A DNA stretch of 64,000 bases from Schaalia sp. Marseille-Q2122 (GCF_903645355.1 NZ_CAHJXR010000003.1:403698-467697), one strand, 5' to 3'; shown: positions 17,085-26,024, counted from the stretch's first letter. Notes: generated from the sequence alone by a model not told the origin. Program-made: numbers and translations.

Positions 17085-18308
17085 ATGCTCCCCAATACTC
17101 TTGGTCTGCCTGATTTCCCTTGGGACAAACTCGCTCCTGCTAAAGCTCAGGCCAGTGCGCACCCTGGCGGCATCTGCGATCTTTCGGTCGGCACCCCTGT
17201 TGACCCGACGCCACGTCTCATCCAAGAGGCGCTCAAGGAGGCGTCTGACGCTCCCGGCTACCCGACGGTCATCGGCACTCAGGAGGTGCGTGATGCTATC
17301 CGCGCCTGGGGTTCACGGCGCAATATGGTTGACGTGGGTGATAAGGGGGTAGTCCCGACGATCGGCTCGAAGGAGGCCGTCGCCTGGATCCCTCTTCTGT
17401 TGGGAGTTCGGCCAGGGCAGACTGTCCTCGTCCCTCATGTTGCTTATCCGACGTATGACGTTGGCGCGCGCCTCGCCGGAGCGACCCCGGTTCCCGTTGA
17501 CCCCACGCGTCCCGACACGTGGCCTGATGCCACCCTCGTGTATCTCAATTCGCCGGGTAATCCCGATGGGCACGTTCTTTCTATTGAGGAGCTCAGGGCC
17601 GCTGTGGATTGGGCGAGGGCGCGTGGCGCGGTGATTGTGTCGGATGAGTGCTATGCCGCGTTGCCGTGGGCGGAGCCTTATGTAACTGAGGGTGTGCCCT
17701 CTGTTTTGGATCGGCGCGTGTGTGGGGAGGATCCGAGCGGCATTATCGTCTTGTATTCGTTGTCTAAGCAGTCTAATTTGGCGGGTTATCGCGCGGCGTT
17801 GATGTATGGTGATCCGGCGCTTATTGGTGCTGTTGTTGAGGTGCGTAAGCATGCTGGGATGATGGTGCCCGCGCCCGTGCAGCGTGCGTTGACTGTGGCT
17901 TTGGGGGACGAGGCTCATGTGGCCGAGCAGTATCGTTTGTACGCGCGTCGTCGTGAGGTGCTCAAAGAGGCTGTGGTGTCGGCGGGTTTGCTGGTTGACG
18001 AGGCTTCCGCTGCGGGTTTGTATCTGTGGGTGAGCCGCCCTCGCGTGGAGGAACCTTCAGATCTTGCTGCTTTTTCCGCGAGTGGTCGGTTAGATGCGAC
18101 CACTCGCGGAAGTGGGGGAGAGGGTGAGGGGGATTCCTGGGCTTTGGTGGAGCTGTTTGCCCGGGCGGGCATCCTTGTTGCGCCGGGTGCGTTTTACGGC
18201 GAGGCCGCCCGTGATCATGTCCGGATTGCTCTGACTGCCACGGATGAGCGGATCGACGCGGCTGCTGCCCGAATCATGGAACTGGGCGCGGAGTTTTTTC
18301 GCGCCTGA
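17085..18308 (+). CDS. dapC: N-succinyldiaminopimelate aminotransferase with in-frame palindrome insertion
   Basis: The product (407 residues) is a fold-type I PLP aminotransferase of the actinobacterial DapC class, which makes N-succinyl-LL-diaminopimelate for lysine and peptidoglycan. Visible are LSVGTPVDPTP at the N-terminus, NSPGNPDG (155-162), SDECYA (186-191), the PLP lysine K228 in YSLSKQSN, and the carboxylate-binding R236. Residues about 330-342 (FSASGRLDATTRG) are encoded by a complete palindromic element, followed by a Gly/Glu-rich stretch, in the surface region between LYLWVSRP and the small-domain helix. The rest of the fold is intact. The context with fdxA upstream and dapD nearby supports the call. 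Confidence 0.9.
   Translation: MLPNTLGLPDFPWDKLAPAKAQASAHPGGICDLSVGTPVDPTPRLIQEALKEASDAPGYPTVIGTQEVRDAIRAWGSRRNMVDVGDKGVVPTIGSKEAVAWIPLLLGVRPGQTVLVPHVAYPTYDVGARLAGATPVPVDPTRPDTWPDATLVYLNSPGNPDGHVLSIEELRAAVDWARARGAVIVSDECYAALPWAEPYVTEGVPSVLDRRVCGEDPSGIIVLYSLSKQSNLAGYRAALMYGDPALIGAVVEVRKHAGMMVPAPVQRALTVALGDEAHVAEQYRLYARRREVLKEAVVSAGLLVDEASAAGLYLWVSRPRVEEPSDLAAFSASGRLDATTRGSGGEGEGDSWALVELFARAGILVAPGAFYGEAARDHVRIALTATDERIDAAAARIMELGAEFFRA
18076..18109 (+). repeat. Palindromic element inside dapC, centre GGTTAGATGC
   Basis: Perfect 12-bp arms, read in frame as SASGRLDATTRG. Confidence 0.94.
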
Positions 18309-18384
18309 CTATGCGACGTATTACAGTTAGGACGAGAGTCCTATTTCATTGTCGAGAAGACCCTACATGCCCAAGGAGGCACGA

Positions 18385-19794
18385 ATGACCCCCAAGGCGT
18401 CCCCCGCAGCCAGCAACGAAGCTGACGCAACGCCCCACGCCGCTGACGAAACCACAGCACCCGAAGTGGCGATGGAAGAAAAGCAAACGCCCGCCTCCGC
18501 AACCCTCACCGTGGGGGAGACCGTCATCGACCTGCCTCGTGTCCCAGCTGCCATCGGCTGCGACGGCGTCCGCATCGGCACCCTCATGAGCTCGGCGGAC
18601 ATCGTCACCCTCGACACCGGTTTCACTAACACCGCCTCCTGCGAATCCGCCATCACCTACATTGACGGCGATGCGGGTATTCTCCGCTACCGCGGCTACC
18701 CCATCGAGCAGCTCGCCAAAAACTCCACCTTCCTTGAGGTTGCCTACCTTCTCATCTACGGTGAACTGCCAGACGCCGCCCCCCTCGAGGCATTCAACCG
18801 CCGCGTCCAAAAGCATCGCCTCCTTCACGAGGACTTCAAGGCGTTCTTCACCGCCTTCCCCCACAAGGGTCACCCCATGTCCATCCTCCAGGCTGGCATT
18901 GCCGGCTTGGCCACCTACTACGAGCACACCCTGGATCCGCGCGATCCGAAGCAGCTCAATGACGCCCTCGTCCTGCTGATCGCCAAGGTCCCCACCATGA
19001 TCAGCTACATCGCCAAGCGGGCCGCTGGCTTGCCGTTGCTCTACCCCGACGCGCAGCGCGGCTACACCGAGGACTTCATCCGCCTGACTTTCGGCATGCC
19101 CTACCAGGAGTACGACATCGACCCCGCCCTCGTGCGTGCCCTCGACATGCTCCTCATCCTCCACGCCGACCACGAGCAGAACTGCTCAACCTCCACCGTG
19201 CGCCTCGTTGGCTCCTCCCAGGCGAACCTCTACGCCTCGGTAGCTGCCGGCGTGGGCGCCCTCGCCGGCCCTCTACACGGCGGTGCGAACGAGGCTGTCT
19301 TGCGCATGCTCCACCAGATCCGCGACGAGGGTATGAGCGTGCAAACCTTCGTCGATAAGGTGAAGAACAAGGAAGATGGCGTGCGTCTGATGGGCTTTGG
19401 CCACCGCGTCTACAAGAACTACGACCCGCGCGCCGCCATCGTCAAGGACACCGCCCACGACGTGCTTTCACGCCTGGGTCGCCGCGACGAGCTGCTCGAT
19501 ATCGCGATGGAGCTCGAGGAGATCGCCCTTTCGGACGACTACTTCAAGGCCCGTAAGCTCTACCCGAACGTGGACTTCTACACCGGCTTGATCTACTCGG
19601 CCATGGGCTTCCCCACGAAGATGTTCACCCCGCTATTTGCCCTGGGGCGCCTGCCGGGATGGATTGCCCAGTACAAGGAAATGACCGAGGATCCGGCCAC
19701 GAAGATCGGCCGCCCGCGCCAGGTGTACGTCGGCGAGGTTGAGCGTGATTATGTGCCGCTGCGTCAGCGCGGCCCGCGTTTGATGGAGAAGTAA
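18385..19794 (+). CDS. gltA: Citrate synthase
   Basis: The 469-residue enzyme condenses acetyl-CoA and oxaloacetate at the entry of the TCA cycle. The catalytic residues are visible: His298 in GPLHGGANE, His340 in GFGHRVYKNYDPRA and Asp397 in LYPNVDFYTG; HADHEQNCSTSTVRL is also typical of the hexameric type II enzymes. A Lys/Ala/Glu-rich, probably disordered N-terminal extension of about 45 residues precedes LTVGETVIDLP. ATG 18385 follows AAGGAGG. A strong terminator follows, and the gene is likely monocistronic. Confidence 0.96.
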   Translation: MTPKASPAASNEADATPHAADETTAPEVAMEEKQTPASATLTVGETVIDLPRVPAAIGCDGVRIGTLMSSADIVTLDTGFTNTASCESAITYIDGDAGILRYRGYPIEQLAKNSTFLEVAYLLIYGELPDAAPLEAFNRRVQKHRLLHEDFKAFFTAFPHKGHPMSILQAGIAGLATYYEHTLDPRDPKQLNDALVLLIAKVPTMISYIAKRAAGLPLLYPDAQRGYTEDFIRLTFGMPYQEYDIDPALVRALDMLLILHADHEQNCSTSTVRLVGSSQANLYASVAAGVGALAGPLHGGANEAVLRMLHQIRDEGMSVQTFVDKVKNKEDGVRLMGFGHRVYKNYDPRAAIVKDTAHDVLSRLGRRDELLDIAMELEEIALSDDYFKARKLYPNVDFYTGLIYSAMGFPTKMFTPLFALGRLPGWIAQYKEMTEDPATKIGRPRQVYVGEVERDYVPLRQRGPRLMEK

Positions 19795-19826
19795 GTCGCC
19801 GTCATTGCGTCATTGTTTGACGAGGG

Positions 19827-19864
19827 AACCCGCCCCGGTGCCGAGTGCATCGGGGCGGGTTTTT
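19827..19864 (+). terminator. Intrinsic terminator of gltA
   Basis: AACCCGCCCCG and its complement around a ~12-nt loop, followed by T5, 32 bp after the stop. Confidence 0.92.
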
Positions 19865-20062
19865 ATGTGTGTGGAGTGGGGGAGTGGCGGTGGGGTGTGG
19901 GGAGAGGGCAGCGTTGAGGGGCAGGCGGAGGGCCGGTGTTTGGTAAGGAGGGGCGCTGTCCGTCTGGCCGAGGAGTGTGTGTTGCTGAGGGGGCACGTGT
20001 GGAAGAAGGAGTTTGACGTGAGCGTGACAGGTGAGGAAAGGCTGGATCTTCCCTGGATATTT

Positions 20063-20096
20063 CCGCGAGTGGTCAGTTAGAAGCGACCACTCGCGG
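20063..20096. repeat. Palindromic element, full copy, centre AGTTAGAAGC
   Basis: Perfect arms, flanked by TT and A4. Reverse-orientation centre. Confidence 0.93.
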
Positions 20097-20150
20097 AAAA
20101 GGCGAGGGGCTGTAGGGGCTGCTTCTCTCTCCTCCCCACCAGATCGCAAC

Positions 20151-20185
20151 AAAAGCGGCCGCCGGAAGGATCTCCAGCGGCCGCC
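20151..20185 (-). terminator. Intrinsic terminator of dapD
   Basis: GCGGCCGC repeated as an inverted pair around a 14-nt loop. On the minus strand it ends in GCTTTTG, 16 bp past the dapD stop. Confidence 0.85.
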
Positions 20186-20200
20186 CTCGTCAATCAGAAT

Positions 20201-21184
20201 TTAGTTCGTCGCGTGCAGCGCGTCATTGAGCTCAATGCCCGCCCCGCCGCGCGAGAGCGCCTCGACGCGACCCGACAGTGAGTTACGGCGGAAGAGCACA
20301 TTCGAAGCGCCGGCGAGCTCACGAGCTGCAACCGTGCGAGGCTCCGCGAAGAGGCCGTGACGGCCGGGGATGACACCGCCCGAGGGCATGATCGTCACCT
20401 TCGTGCCAGCCGTCAGGTACAGGCCTGCCTCGACCACGCAGTCATCACCCAAGGGAATCCCCAAACCGGAGTTGGCGCCCAACAGGCAGCGTTTGCCTAG
20501 GCGCACGCGCTCGCGGCCACCTCCCGACAGGGTGCCCATCGTGGAAGCGCCGCCGCCGACATCGGAGCCATCGTCAATGACGACGCCCTGCGAAATGCGG
20601 CCTTCGACCATGGAGCGGCCAAGAGTGCCGGCGTTGAAGTTGACGAATGCGGCGTGCATGACGGTGGTGCCTTCGGCGAGGTGTGCGCCCAGGCGGACCT
20701 TCGCTCCGTCGGCGATGCGCACGCCGGAGGGGACGACGTAGTTGACCATGGGCGGGAACTTGTCGACACCAGTGACGGTGACGCCAAAACCATATTTGGC
20801 GCGTAGGCGCATGCGGGTGGTTTCGAAATCTTCGACGGCGCACGGGCCAACGCTAGTCCACACGACGTTGGGGAGGCGCGAGAAGATGCCGTCAAGGTTG
20901 ATGGAGTTGGGGGTGACGAGCCGGTGGGAGAGCAGGTGCAGTCGCAGGTAGGCGTCTGCGGTGGATTGTGGCTGGTCGTCGAGGTCGGCGCTGCAGGTGA
21001 CGACGGTGGTGCGCACTCCTCGTGCGTCGTCGCTGGTTTGCAGGGCTGTGAGGGTGTCAAGCAGTTCGTTGCCGTCGCCGTCGGCGCGTTCGCCGAGGTG
21101 CGGCTCGGGGTACCACACGTCGAGGGTTTGGCCGCTGGTGGTGACAGTGGCGAGGCCAATACCCCATGCTTTCGTATTTTCCAT
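20201..21184 (-). CDS. dapD: 2,3,4,5-tetrahydropyridine-2,6-dicarboxylate N-succinyltransferase
   Basis: The 327-residue protein is the actinobacterial DapD, a left-handed beta-helix trimer that transfers succinyl from succinyl-CoA in the diaminopimelate pathway. The hexapeptide-repeat core runs from [20 protein letters not shown] through [38 protein letters not shown] and [21 protein letters not shown]. It supplies the step directly before DapC, whose gene is 1.9 kb away across gltA. ATG 21184 starts [14 protein letters not shown], the normal family start. Confidence 0.96.
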   Translation of the reverse strand: MENTKAWGIGLATVTTSGQTLDVWYPEPHLGERADGDGNELLDTLTALQTSDDARGVRTTVVTCSADLDDQPQSTADAYLRLHLLSHRLVTPNSINLDGIFSRLPNVVWTSVGPCAVEDFETTRMRLRAKYGFGVTVTGVDKFPPMVNYVVPSGVRIADGAKVRLGAHLAEGTTVMHAAFVNFNAGTLGRSMVEGRISQGVVIDDGSDVGGGASTMGTLSGGGRERVRLGKRCLLGANSGLGIPLGDDCVVEAGLYLTAGTKVTIMPSGGVIPGRHGLFAEPRTVAARELAGASNVLFRRNSLSGRVEALSRGGAGIELNDALHATN

Positions 21185-21337
21185 GTTCTTTACTCTATGG
21201 CGGTGTCTGGGGGTTTGCGCGGGAAGTCCATCTGGTGAGGATTCAGGCGCTCACGCCGGAGGGAGCAACGAGGGAGGGCATGGGAATTGAGGTTGGAGTG
21301 AAGATACCCTCGGCGTTCCCTGGTGAAGCAAGTGATT

Positions 21338-21371
21338 TCGCGAGTGGTCGGTTAGATGCGACCACTCGCGA
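21338..21371. repeat. Palindromic element, full copy, centre GGTTAGATGC
   Basis: The outermost pair is T/A (TCGCGAG), again with pairing kept. It lies between the maf stop and dapD start, in the dapD upstream region. Confidence 0.93.
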
Positions 21372-21443
21372 AAAGAAGTTGGGGGAGTGAAGGAAATCGG
21401 GAGGAGGTGAGATGAGCACAGAAGAGAAGAAGGCCAGCGGGGG

Positions 21444-22154
21444 TTAGCGCCTGTGATCCCATAGGTCGGGCCAGAAGACACCTAGTTCAGCAAACAAGGA
21501 GCGGGTCAGCGGCAGGGAAATGCCGACCACCGAATGGTGATCTCCTGTTACGCCACTAATGAAGGGGCCGCCCAGAGAATCGATCGTGAAGGAGCCTGCC
21601 ACCTTGAGGGGTTCGCCCGAAGCAACGTAGGCGTCGATTTCCTCGTCGCTCATGGTTCCAAAGTGAACGAGCGTCGAGGCTGAGGCGCCAGCTTCTCCCT
21701 GAATGGTTCGGACAGCGTCCTCCGGCCCTTGCGTGGGGGTCAGGCGCATGGCGTAGTGGCCGGTCCAAAGCACTGCGTCGCGTTCGCGCATTTCCTTAAT
21801 GCGCTCGACAGCGACCTCGGGGGTGTGAGGCTTTCCGAGCATGCGTCCGTCGAGTTCGAGCATTGAGTCGCAGCCGATGAGTACGAGGTCCTCAGTGGCG
21901 GGAAGGGGATCGCCTGTTGATTGGTCGACGCCGCCGGTGGTCAGGAGGTCTTCGGCGACTGCGCGACATTTTGCTGTTGCGAGGGCGAGGACCTCGTCAG
22001 CTGGGGTGGTGCCGCCGGAGAAGGCGCGTCCGCCGGGAAGGTTTGCGAGGACGGCGTCCTCGTCGACTTTGGAGACGACGATGAGGGGGGTGATTCCGGC
22101 GTTGATGAGGGTTTGGCGGCGGGCGGGTGATTTGGAGGCGAGGAGTAAACGCAT
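21444..22154 (-). CDS. maf: Maf-family nucleoside triphosphate pyrophosphatase
   Basis: The 236-residue protein opens with the Maf signature MRLLLASKSPARRQTL. It continues with the conserved VLIGCDSMLELDGRMLGKP, LWTGHYAMRL and a C-terminal GSFTIDSLGGPFISGVTGDHHSVVGISLP. It hydrolyses non-canonical or methylated NTPs to the monophosphate. ATG 22154 is the natural start. It is divergent from the adenylate cyclase gene, and a palindrome lies 34 bp upstream of its start. Confidence 0.93.
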   Translation of the reverse strand: MRLLLASKSPARRQTLINAGITPLIVVSKVDEDAVLANLPGGRAFSGGTTPADEVLALATAKCRAVAEDLLTTGGVDQSTGDPLPATEDLVLIGCDSMLELDGRMLGKPHTPEVAVERIKEMRERDAVLWTGHYAMRLTPTQGPEDAVRTIQGEAGASASTLVHFGTMSDEEIDAYVASGEPLKVAGSFTIDSLGGPFISGVTGDHHSVVGISLPLTRSLFAELGVFWPDLWDHRR

Positions 22155-22187
22155 GGTTCTATTGTCGCTGATTCACCGCGCGTTGAA

Positions 22188-22219
22188 CGCGAGTGGTCGC
22201 ATCTAACCGACCACTCGCG
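22188..22219. repeat. Palindromic element, full copy, centre GCATCTAACC
   Basis: 11-bp arms followed by A6. It sits between the divergent maf and cyclase genes, so it must overlap one of the promoter regions. Confidence 0.93.
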
Positions 22220-22278
22220 AAAAAAAGGGGGTGAGGTGGGGTGGGATCGCATTTTCTTGCGCCCATGACTACACTCTG

Positions 22279-23331
22279 ATGGTGATGACGGACACACATC
22301 TGACTTTGGTTTCCTCGAATGAGCATCCCCAGGTGCCCAATACGATTAGCAACTACGAGGAATGTTTGCTTGGCGGCCCTGTGACTTTAAGTGCGCAGGA
22401 CCTTGCTGAGTGTACCTCCACCACTGTCGAGATGGTCAACGACTTCTGGTCCGCCATGGGTTTTCGCACGGTCACCGCTGACGAGCTTGCTTTCACCCTC
22501 CGTGACTTGGAGGCCTACGAGCGCTGGAGTGCCCTTGTCGCTTCAGGCGACATCGACGAGGCTACCTCGCGCTCTCTCCTTCGCGCCCATTCTCATCTCG
22601 CTGACCGTCTGGGGTTGTGGCAGGTTGAGGCCTTGGTGGAAGATGCGATGCGTCGCCATGGCTTGGATGACACGACGGCGCGTATCTACGTTCTGGATCA
22701 TATGCGTGAGCGTGTTGAGATCCTCCAGGAGGCCTTCACTCACGCTTGGCAGCGCCAGCTTGAAGCGCTTCTGACTCGTACGTTTAATGAGGTGTCTCGC
22801 CGTGGGCACGTGGATGCGAAGAAGCGTTTCCCGCTGACGCGTTCGTTGGGTTTTGTTGACATGGTGTCCTACACGTCGACGTCAACGATTTTGGGTGGGC
22901 GTCTGCCGGATCTGATTGGTCGTTTCGAGGATGCGTGTCGTTTTGCTGTGACTGAGGCGGGCGGGCGCGTGGTGAAGATGATTGGCGATGCGGTGTTGTT
23001 TATCGCCGATGATCTGGAGACGGGCCTGGAGGTTGTGACGTCTTTGATTGACCGTTTGCAGGCTGATGATGAGATTTTGCCTGTGCGGGCTTCTTTTGTG
23101 CGTGGCGATGTGTTTTCGCGTTCGGGTGACGTGTTTGGTCCGACGGTGAATCTTGCGGCTCGTTTGGTGGGGATTGCGCCTGAGGGCAAGATTTTGACGG
23201 ATGCGTCGACTGCGGCGGCGATTGGTGCTGGTAAGGGGGGCGCTGGCTATATGGTGGATGAGTTCCCGCCGGCGGAGTTGCGGGGTGTGGGGACGGTGTT
23301 GCCGTATTTGGTGTCGCGTCGTTTTGATTGA
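22279..23331 (+). CDS. Class III adenylate cyclase with N-terminal regulatory domain (Rv1264-like)
   Basis: The 350-residue cytosolic protein makes cAMP from ATP. The N-terminal ~180 residues form a helical regulatory region similar in layout to the pH-sensing domain of Mycobacterium Rv1264. The catalytic domain begins at LTRSLGFVDMVSYTS. Catalytic residues appear present: metal Asp194 (FVD), substrate Lys233 and metal Asp237 in GRVVKMIGDAVLF, substrate Asp284, and Asn291 and Arg295 in VFGPTVNLAARL. ATG 22279 is chosen over an upstream start at 22231, with ATG 22285 also possible. The next genes are a two-component system, but a palindrome and spacer separate them. Confidence 0.88.
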   Translation: MVMTDTHLTLVSSNEHPQVPNTISNYEECLLGGPVTLSAQDLAECTSTTVEMVNDFWSAMGFRTVTADELAFTLRDLEAYERWSALVASGDIDEATSRSLLRAHSHLADRLGLWQVEALVEDAMRRHGLDDTTARIYVLDHMRERVEILQEAFTHAWQRQLEALLTRTFNEVSRRGHVDAKKRFPLTRSLGFVDMVSYTSTSTILGGRLPDLIGRFEDACRFAVTEAGGRVVKMIGDAVLFIADDLETGLEVVTSLIDRLQADDEILPVRASFVRGDVFSRSGDVFGPTVNLAARLVGIAPEGKILTDASTAAAIGAGKGGAGYMVDEFPPAELRGVGTVLPYLVSRRFD

Positions 23332-23462
23332 CGAGGGCGTCGCGGGTGGGGCGTTGTGTGGGGTGTCTTCCCGTGGGGGTGTTGGAGCGTTTGTGGAGTC
23401 TGTGGAGCTCGCCGTTGCTGGCGGGCTTTTCTTTATGTTTCCTGGGCGAATCCTGCATTTTT

Positions 23463-23496
23463 TCGCGAGTGGTCAGTTCTATGCGACCACTCGCGA
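23463..23496. repeat. Palindromic element, full copy, centre AGTTCTATGC
   Basis: Perfect arms with T/A ends, flanked by T5 and A4, 132 bp after the cyclase stop. Confidence 0.93.
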
Positions 23497-23618
23497 AAAA
23501 GAGGGGGTGTTTGGGGGTGGGGGTATCCCCCCGAGTCGAAAGTAATGTGAGATTTGAAATAGGCTTTACTTGGTCAACAACTGTGCAAGAAAACATCTCA
23601 TTAGGGTATGATCATGGC

Positions 23619-24299
23619 GTGACTACAGTTCTCCTCGTCGAAGATGACCCCGCAATCTCTGAACCCCTTGCCCGCGCGCTGGGCCGAGAAGGCTATGAAG
23701 TGCGCGCCCATGGAACCGGACGCGGCGCGCTAGCCGAAGTTGACGGCTGCGACCTCGTCGTTCTCGACCTTGGCCTTCCTGACATTGACGGCCTCGACGT
23801 CGCCAGGGAAATCCGCGCATCCGGACGTAGCGTCCCGATCCTCATCCTCACCGCCCGCACCGACGAGGTCGACATGGTAGTCGGCCTTGATGCTGGTGCC
23901 GACGACTACGTCACCAAACCCTTCCGCCTGGCTGAACTCCTCGCCCGCGTTCGCGCCCTTCTGCGTCGCACCGGCTCCGACCACTCCGACGGCGACCTCA
24001 TCGCCCAGGACGTGCGCGTCGAGGTCGCTGCCCACCGCGCCTTCGTCAAAGAACGCGAGCTTCAGCTGACCGCTAAGGAATTCGACCTCCTGCGCGTCCT
24101 TGTGCGCGAGGCCGGGTCCGTTGTCGAACGCGACGCCCTCATGCGTGAGGTCTGGGGGTCGGATCCGACCGGCTCGACCAAGACCCTTGACATGCACGTA
24201 TCGTGGCTGCGCCGCAAGCTCGGTGATGACGCTGCTGATCCGCGGTACATCACCACCGTACGCGGCATGGGTTTCCGCTTCGAAAACGCGAACTCCTGA
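23619..24299 (+). CDS. OmpR-family response regulator
   Basis: The 226-residue regulator has a receiver domain with acidic pocket VEDD (7-10), phospho-acceptor D50 in VVLDLGLPD, T78 and K100, followed by a winged-helix DNA-binding domain (LTAKEFDLLRVLV, and the MHVSWLRRKLGDD recognition helix). It works with the histidine kinase encoded 164 bp downstream. GTG 23619 starts the canonical TTVLLVEDDPAI. A TATGAT box ends 6 bp before the start, so the transcript may be nearly leaderless. The regulated genes are unknown. Confidence 0.93.
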   Translation: MTTVLLVEDDPAISEPLARALGREGYEVRAHGTGRGALAEVDGCDLVVLDLGLPDIDGLDVAREIRASGRSVPILILTARTDEVDMVVGLDAGADDYVTKPFRLAELLARVRALLRRTGSDHSDGDLIAQDVRVEVAAHRAFVKERELQLTAKEFDLLRVLVREAGSVVERDALMREVWGSDPTGSTKTLDMHVSWLRRKLGDDAADPRYITTVRGMGFRFENANS

Positions 24300-24314
24300 G
24301 CAAAGCCACAAAGC

Positions 24315-24346
24315 GTTAATCCCCCGGTTCTGACCGGGGGATTAAC
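24315..24346. terminator. Hairpin between response regulator and kinase genes
   Basis: A 14-bp perfect stem (GTTAATCCCCCGGT with its complement) and TCTG loop, 16 bp after the regulator stop. There is no long T tract, so it may only attenuate transcription or process the mRNA between regulator and kinase. Confidence 0.65.
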
Positions 24347-24462
24347 GTCACCAGCTTTCACACGTGCCCCGCTCGCCCACCTGGCTCTGACGTCAGCGGG
24401 ACGTACACTCGTGGAAGCAGCGGGGTCCGCGAGGCCGTGCCACACTATCGGAGGTGATAATC

Positions 24463-25788
24463 GTGCGTAAACGCGCTGTTCACATGATTTTGACGACCGT
24501 GACTGTTGTCGCTCTCCTCCTGGGGGTCCCGGGCGCGATCGCTGCTTCGATCGTGGTGTGGCACCACGATCAGGCCGCCCTCGAAACTCGCGCTGAGTCC
24601 CTGCTGCGGGCCGTTGATCGCCGCCTTCAAAACTCCTCTGACGTGCCCATTAGTCTCATTGACGCGTGGGCCACGCCCTTTTCTAAAAATCAGGCCGAGG
24701 CTCACGCCCGCGTGTCCATCCCCGGTGGGCGCGTCTACGCGGTGGGTGGAGAGGTCACGGGCCGCAAACTCGTTGCTTTCACCTCCTCCGCGAGTGGAAC
24801 GGCCGTTCACATGGAGGTTTCCGCCCAGAAGTCGATCAGTAAGGTGCTGATGGTCTTTGGTCTCTTTCTTGCTGGGATGGCGACATCCTTGGGTGTTGGG
24901 TGGTTGATGGCTTCGCGTCTGGCCCGCCGCCTGTCGGCGCCTCTTATTTACCTGGCTGCTCAGGCCGAGCAGATCGGTTCTGGCCAGGTGCGAGCCCGCG
25001 TGAAGCCTTGCGGCATTGAGGAAATTGACCTTGTGCAGGAAGAACTTGCTCGCACGGCGGAGCGTATGGCTGGGCGCCTGGCGGCTGAGCGCCAGTTCGC
25101 GGCGGACGCCTCTCATCAGCTGCGCACGCCCCTGACCGCGCTATCCATGCGTTTGGAAGAGATCGAAATGATCAGCACGGAAGAGGAAGTGCGCGAGGAG
25201 GCTGCTAGTTGCCTGGAACAGGTGGAGCGCCTTACCACCGTGGTGAGTGAGTTGTTGGATGCTTCGGCGCGCACCGGCGGCAATACGGAGGCCATTCACA
25301 TCATTGAGATTCTCAACGCTCAGCGTGAGGAGTGGGAGGATGCTTTTGAGCGCGCCGGGCGTGAGCTGATCTTTACTGACGAGGCCGACCTTCCTGTCCT
25401 GGCTGACGCTCCAAAACTTGGGCAGGTGCTCGCCACCCTCATCGAAAATTCCTTGCGTTACGGGGCGGGGGTGACGCGTGTGGTGGCCCGCCGTAGTGCG
25501 AATAAGCGCGGCGTGATGATTGACGTGTCTGACGAGGGCGAGGGGGTGGCCGAAGATCTCGTTTCGGAGCTGTTTGAGTATGGGGTGTCGGGTCATGGCT
25601 CGAGCGGTATTGGTTTGGCTTTGGCGCGGGATTTAGCTGCTGGTATGGGCGGGCGCCTTGAGTTGGCGCAGAATTCGCCGCCTGTGTTCACTATTTCTTT
25701 GGCGGCAATTCCGGCCTCTTTGCGTCCCGATCGGGTGATGCCTGAGGGGCCGTTGGTGTCGACGGGACGTCGCAGCCGCCGCTTCTAG
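24463..25788 (+). CDS. Sensor histidine kinase
   Basis: The 441-residue membrane protein has a first transmembrane helix (about 8-33), an extracellular segment of about 90 residues, a second helix (about 127-150), and a HAMP-like linker (SRLARRLSAPLIYLAAQAEQIGSGQ). The dimerisation motif ADASHQLRTPLTAL carries phosphoryl-accepting His218. The ATPase domain has ENSLRYGAG (N box), DEGEGVAEDL and SSGIGLALARDLA (G boxes). GTG 24463 lies 8 bp after GGAGG and is preferred over GTG 24454. The signal is unknown. SSASGT in the sensor region is encoded by TCCGCGAGTGG, a possible remnant of the palindrome arm. Confidence 0.92.
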   Translation: MRKRAVHMILTTVTVVALLLGVPGAIAASIVVWHHDQAALETRAESLLRAVDRRLQNSSDVPISLIDAWATPFSKNQAEAHARVSIPGGRVYAVGGEVTGRKLVAFTSSASGTAVHMEVSAQKSISKVLMVFGLFLAGMATSLGVGWLMASRLARRLSAPLIYLAAQAEQIGSGQVRARVKPCGIEEIDLVQEELARTAERMAGRLAAERQFAADASHQLRTPLTALSMRLEEIEMISTEEEVREEAASCLEQVERLTTVVSELLDASARTGGNTEAIHIIEILNAQREEWEDAFERAGRELIFTDEADLPVLADAPKLGQVLATLIENSLRYGAGVTRVVARRSANKRGVMIDVSDEGEGVAEDLVSELFEYGVSGHGSSGIGLALARDLAAGMGGRLELAQNSPPVFTISLAAIPASLRPDRVMPEGPLVSTGRRSRRF

Positions 25789-25813
25789 TTCTCCTCGCGC
25801 CTTCCACATTTTT

Positions 25814-25845
25814 CGCGAGTGGTCGCTTCTAACCGACCACTCGCG
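25814..25845. repeat. Palindromic element, full copy, centre GCTTCTAACC
   Basis: 11-bp perfect arms, beginning 26 bp after the kinase stop. Confidence 0.93.
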
Positions 25846-25897
25846 TGTCAGACAAATGTGGGGGAGGGGAATTGACCGCAGCATGTAGCCTGAGTGA

Positions 25898-25983
25898 GCG
25901 TCCTTGCCGGGGTTGGGTTGGCGTCCTTGCCGGGGTTGGGTTGGCGCCCTCGCCGGGGTTGGGTTGGCGCCTTTGTCGGGTTG
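25898..25983 (+). repeat. 23-bp tandem repeat, about 3.7 copies, non-coding
   Basis: Units start at 25898, 25921, 25944 and 25967 (the last shortened). Units 1 and 2 are identical: GCGTCCTTGCC plus GGGGTTGGGTTG. No convincing gene covers them. The 25789-26185 gap otherwise holds the palindrome at 25814 and a weak hairpin at 25999. Confidence 0.9.
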
Positions 25984-25998
25984 GCGACTTCGCCAGAT

Positions 25999-26024
25999 GG
26001 CACCTTCACCAGATGGTGCCTTTT
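25999..26024 (+). terminator. Weak candidate terminator
   Basis: GGCACC and GGTGCC around a 10-nt loop, followed by TTTT, about 210 bp after the kinase stop. The stem is short. Confidence 0.35.

Larger units (their letters stand above)
19795..20200. other. Intergenic stretch between gltA and dapD
   Basis: This 406-bp convergent gap holds the gltA terminator, a palindromic element and the dapD terminator. I see no credible gene; the open frames here are read-through of a G-rich spacer. Confidence 0.7.

Noticed and set aside
24784..24799. Element copy in the histidine kinase gene
   Set aside because: Only TCCGCGAGTGG matches, and there is no second arm; this may be chance in a GC-rich gene.
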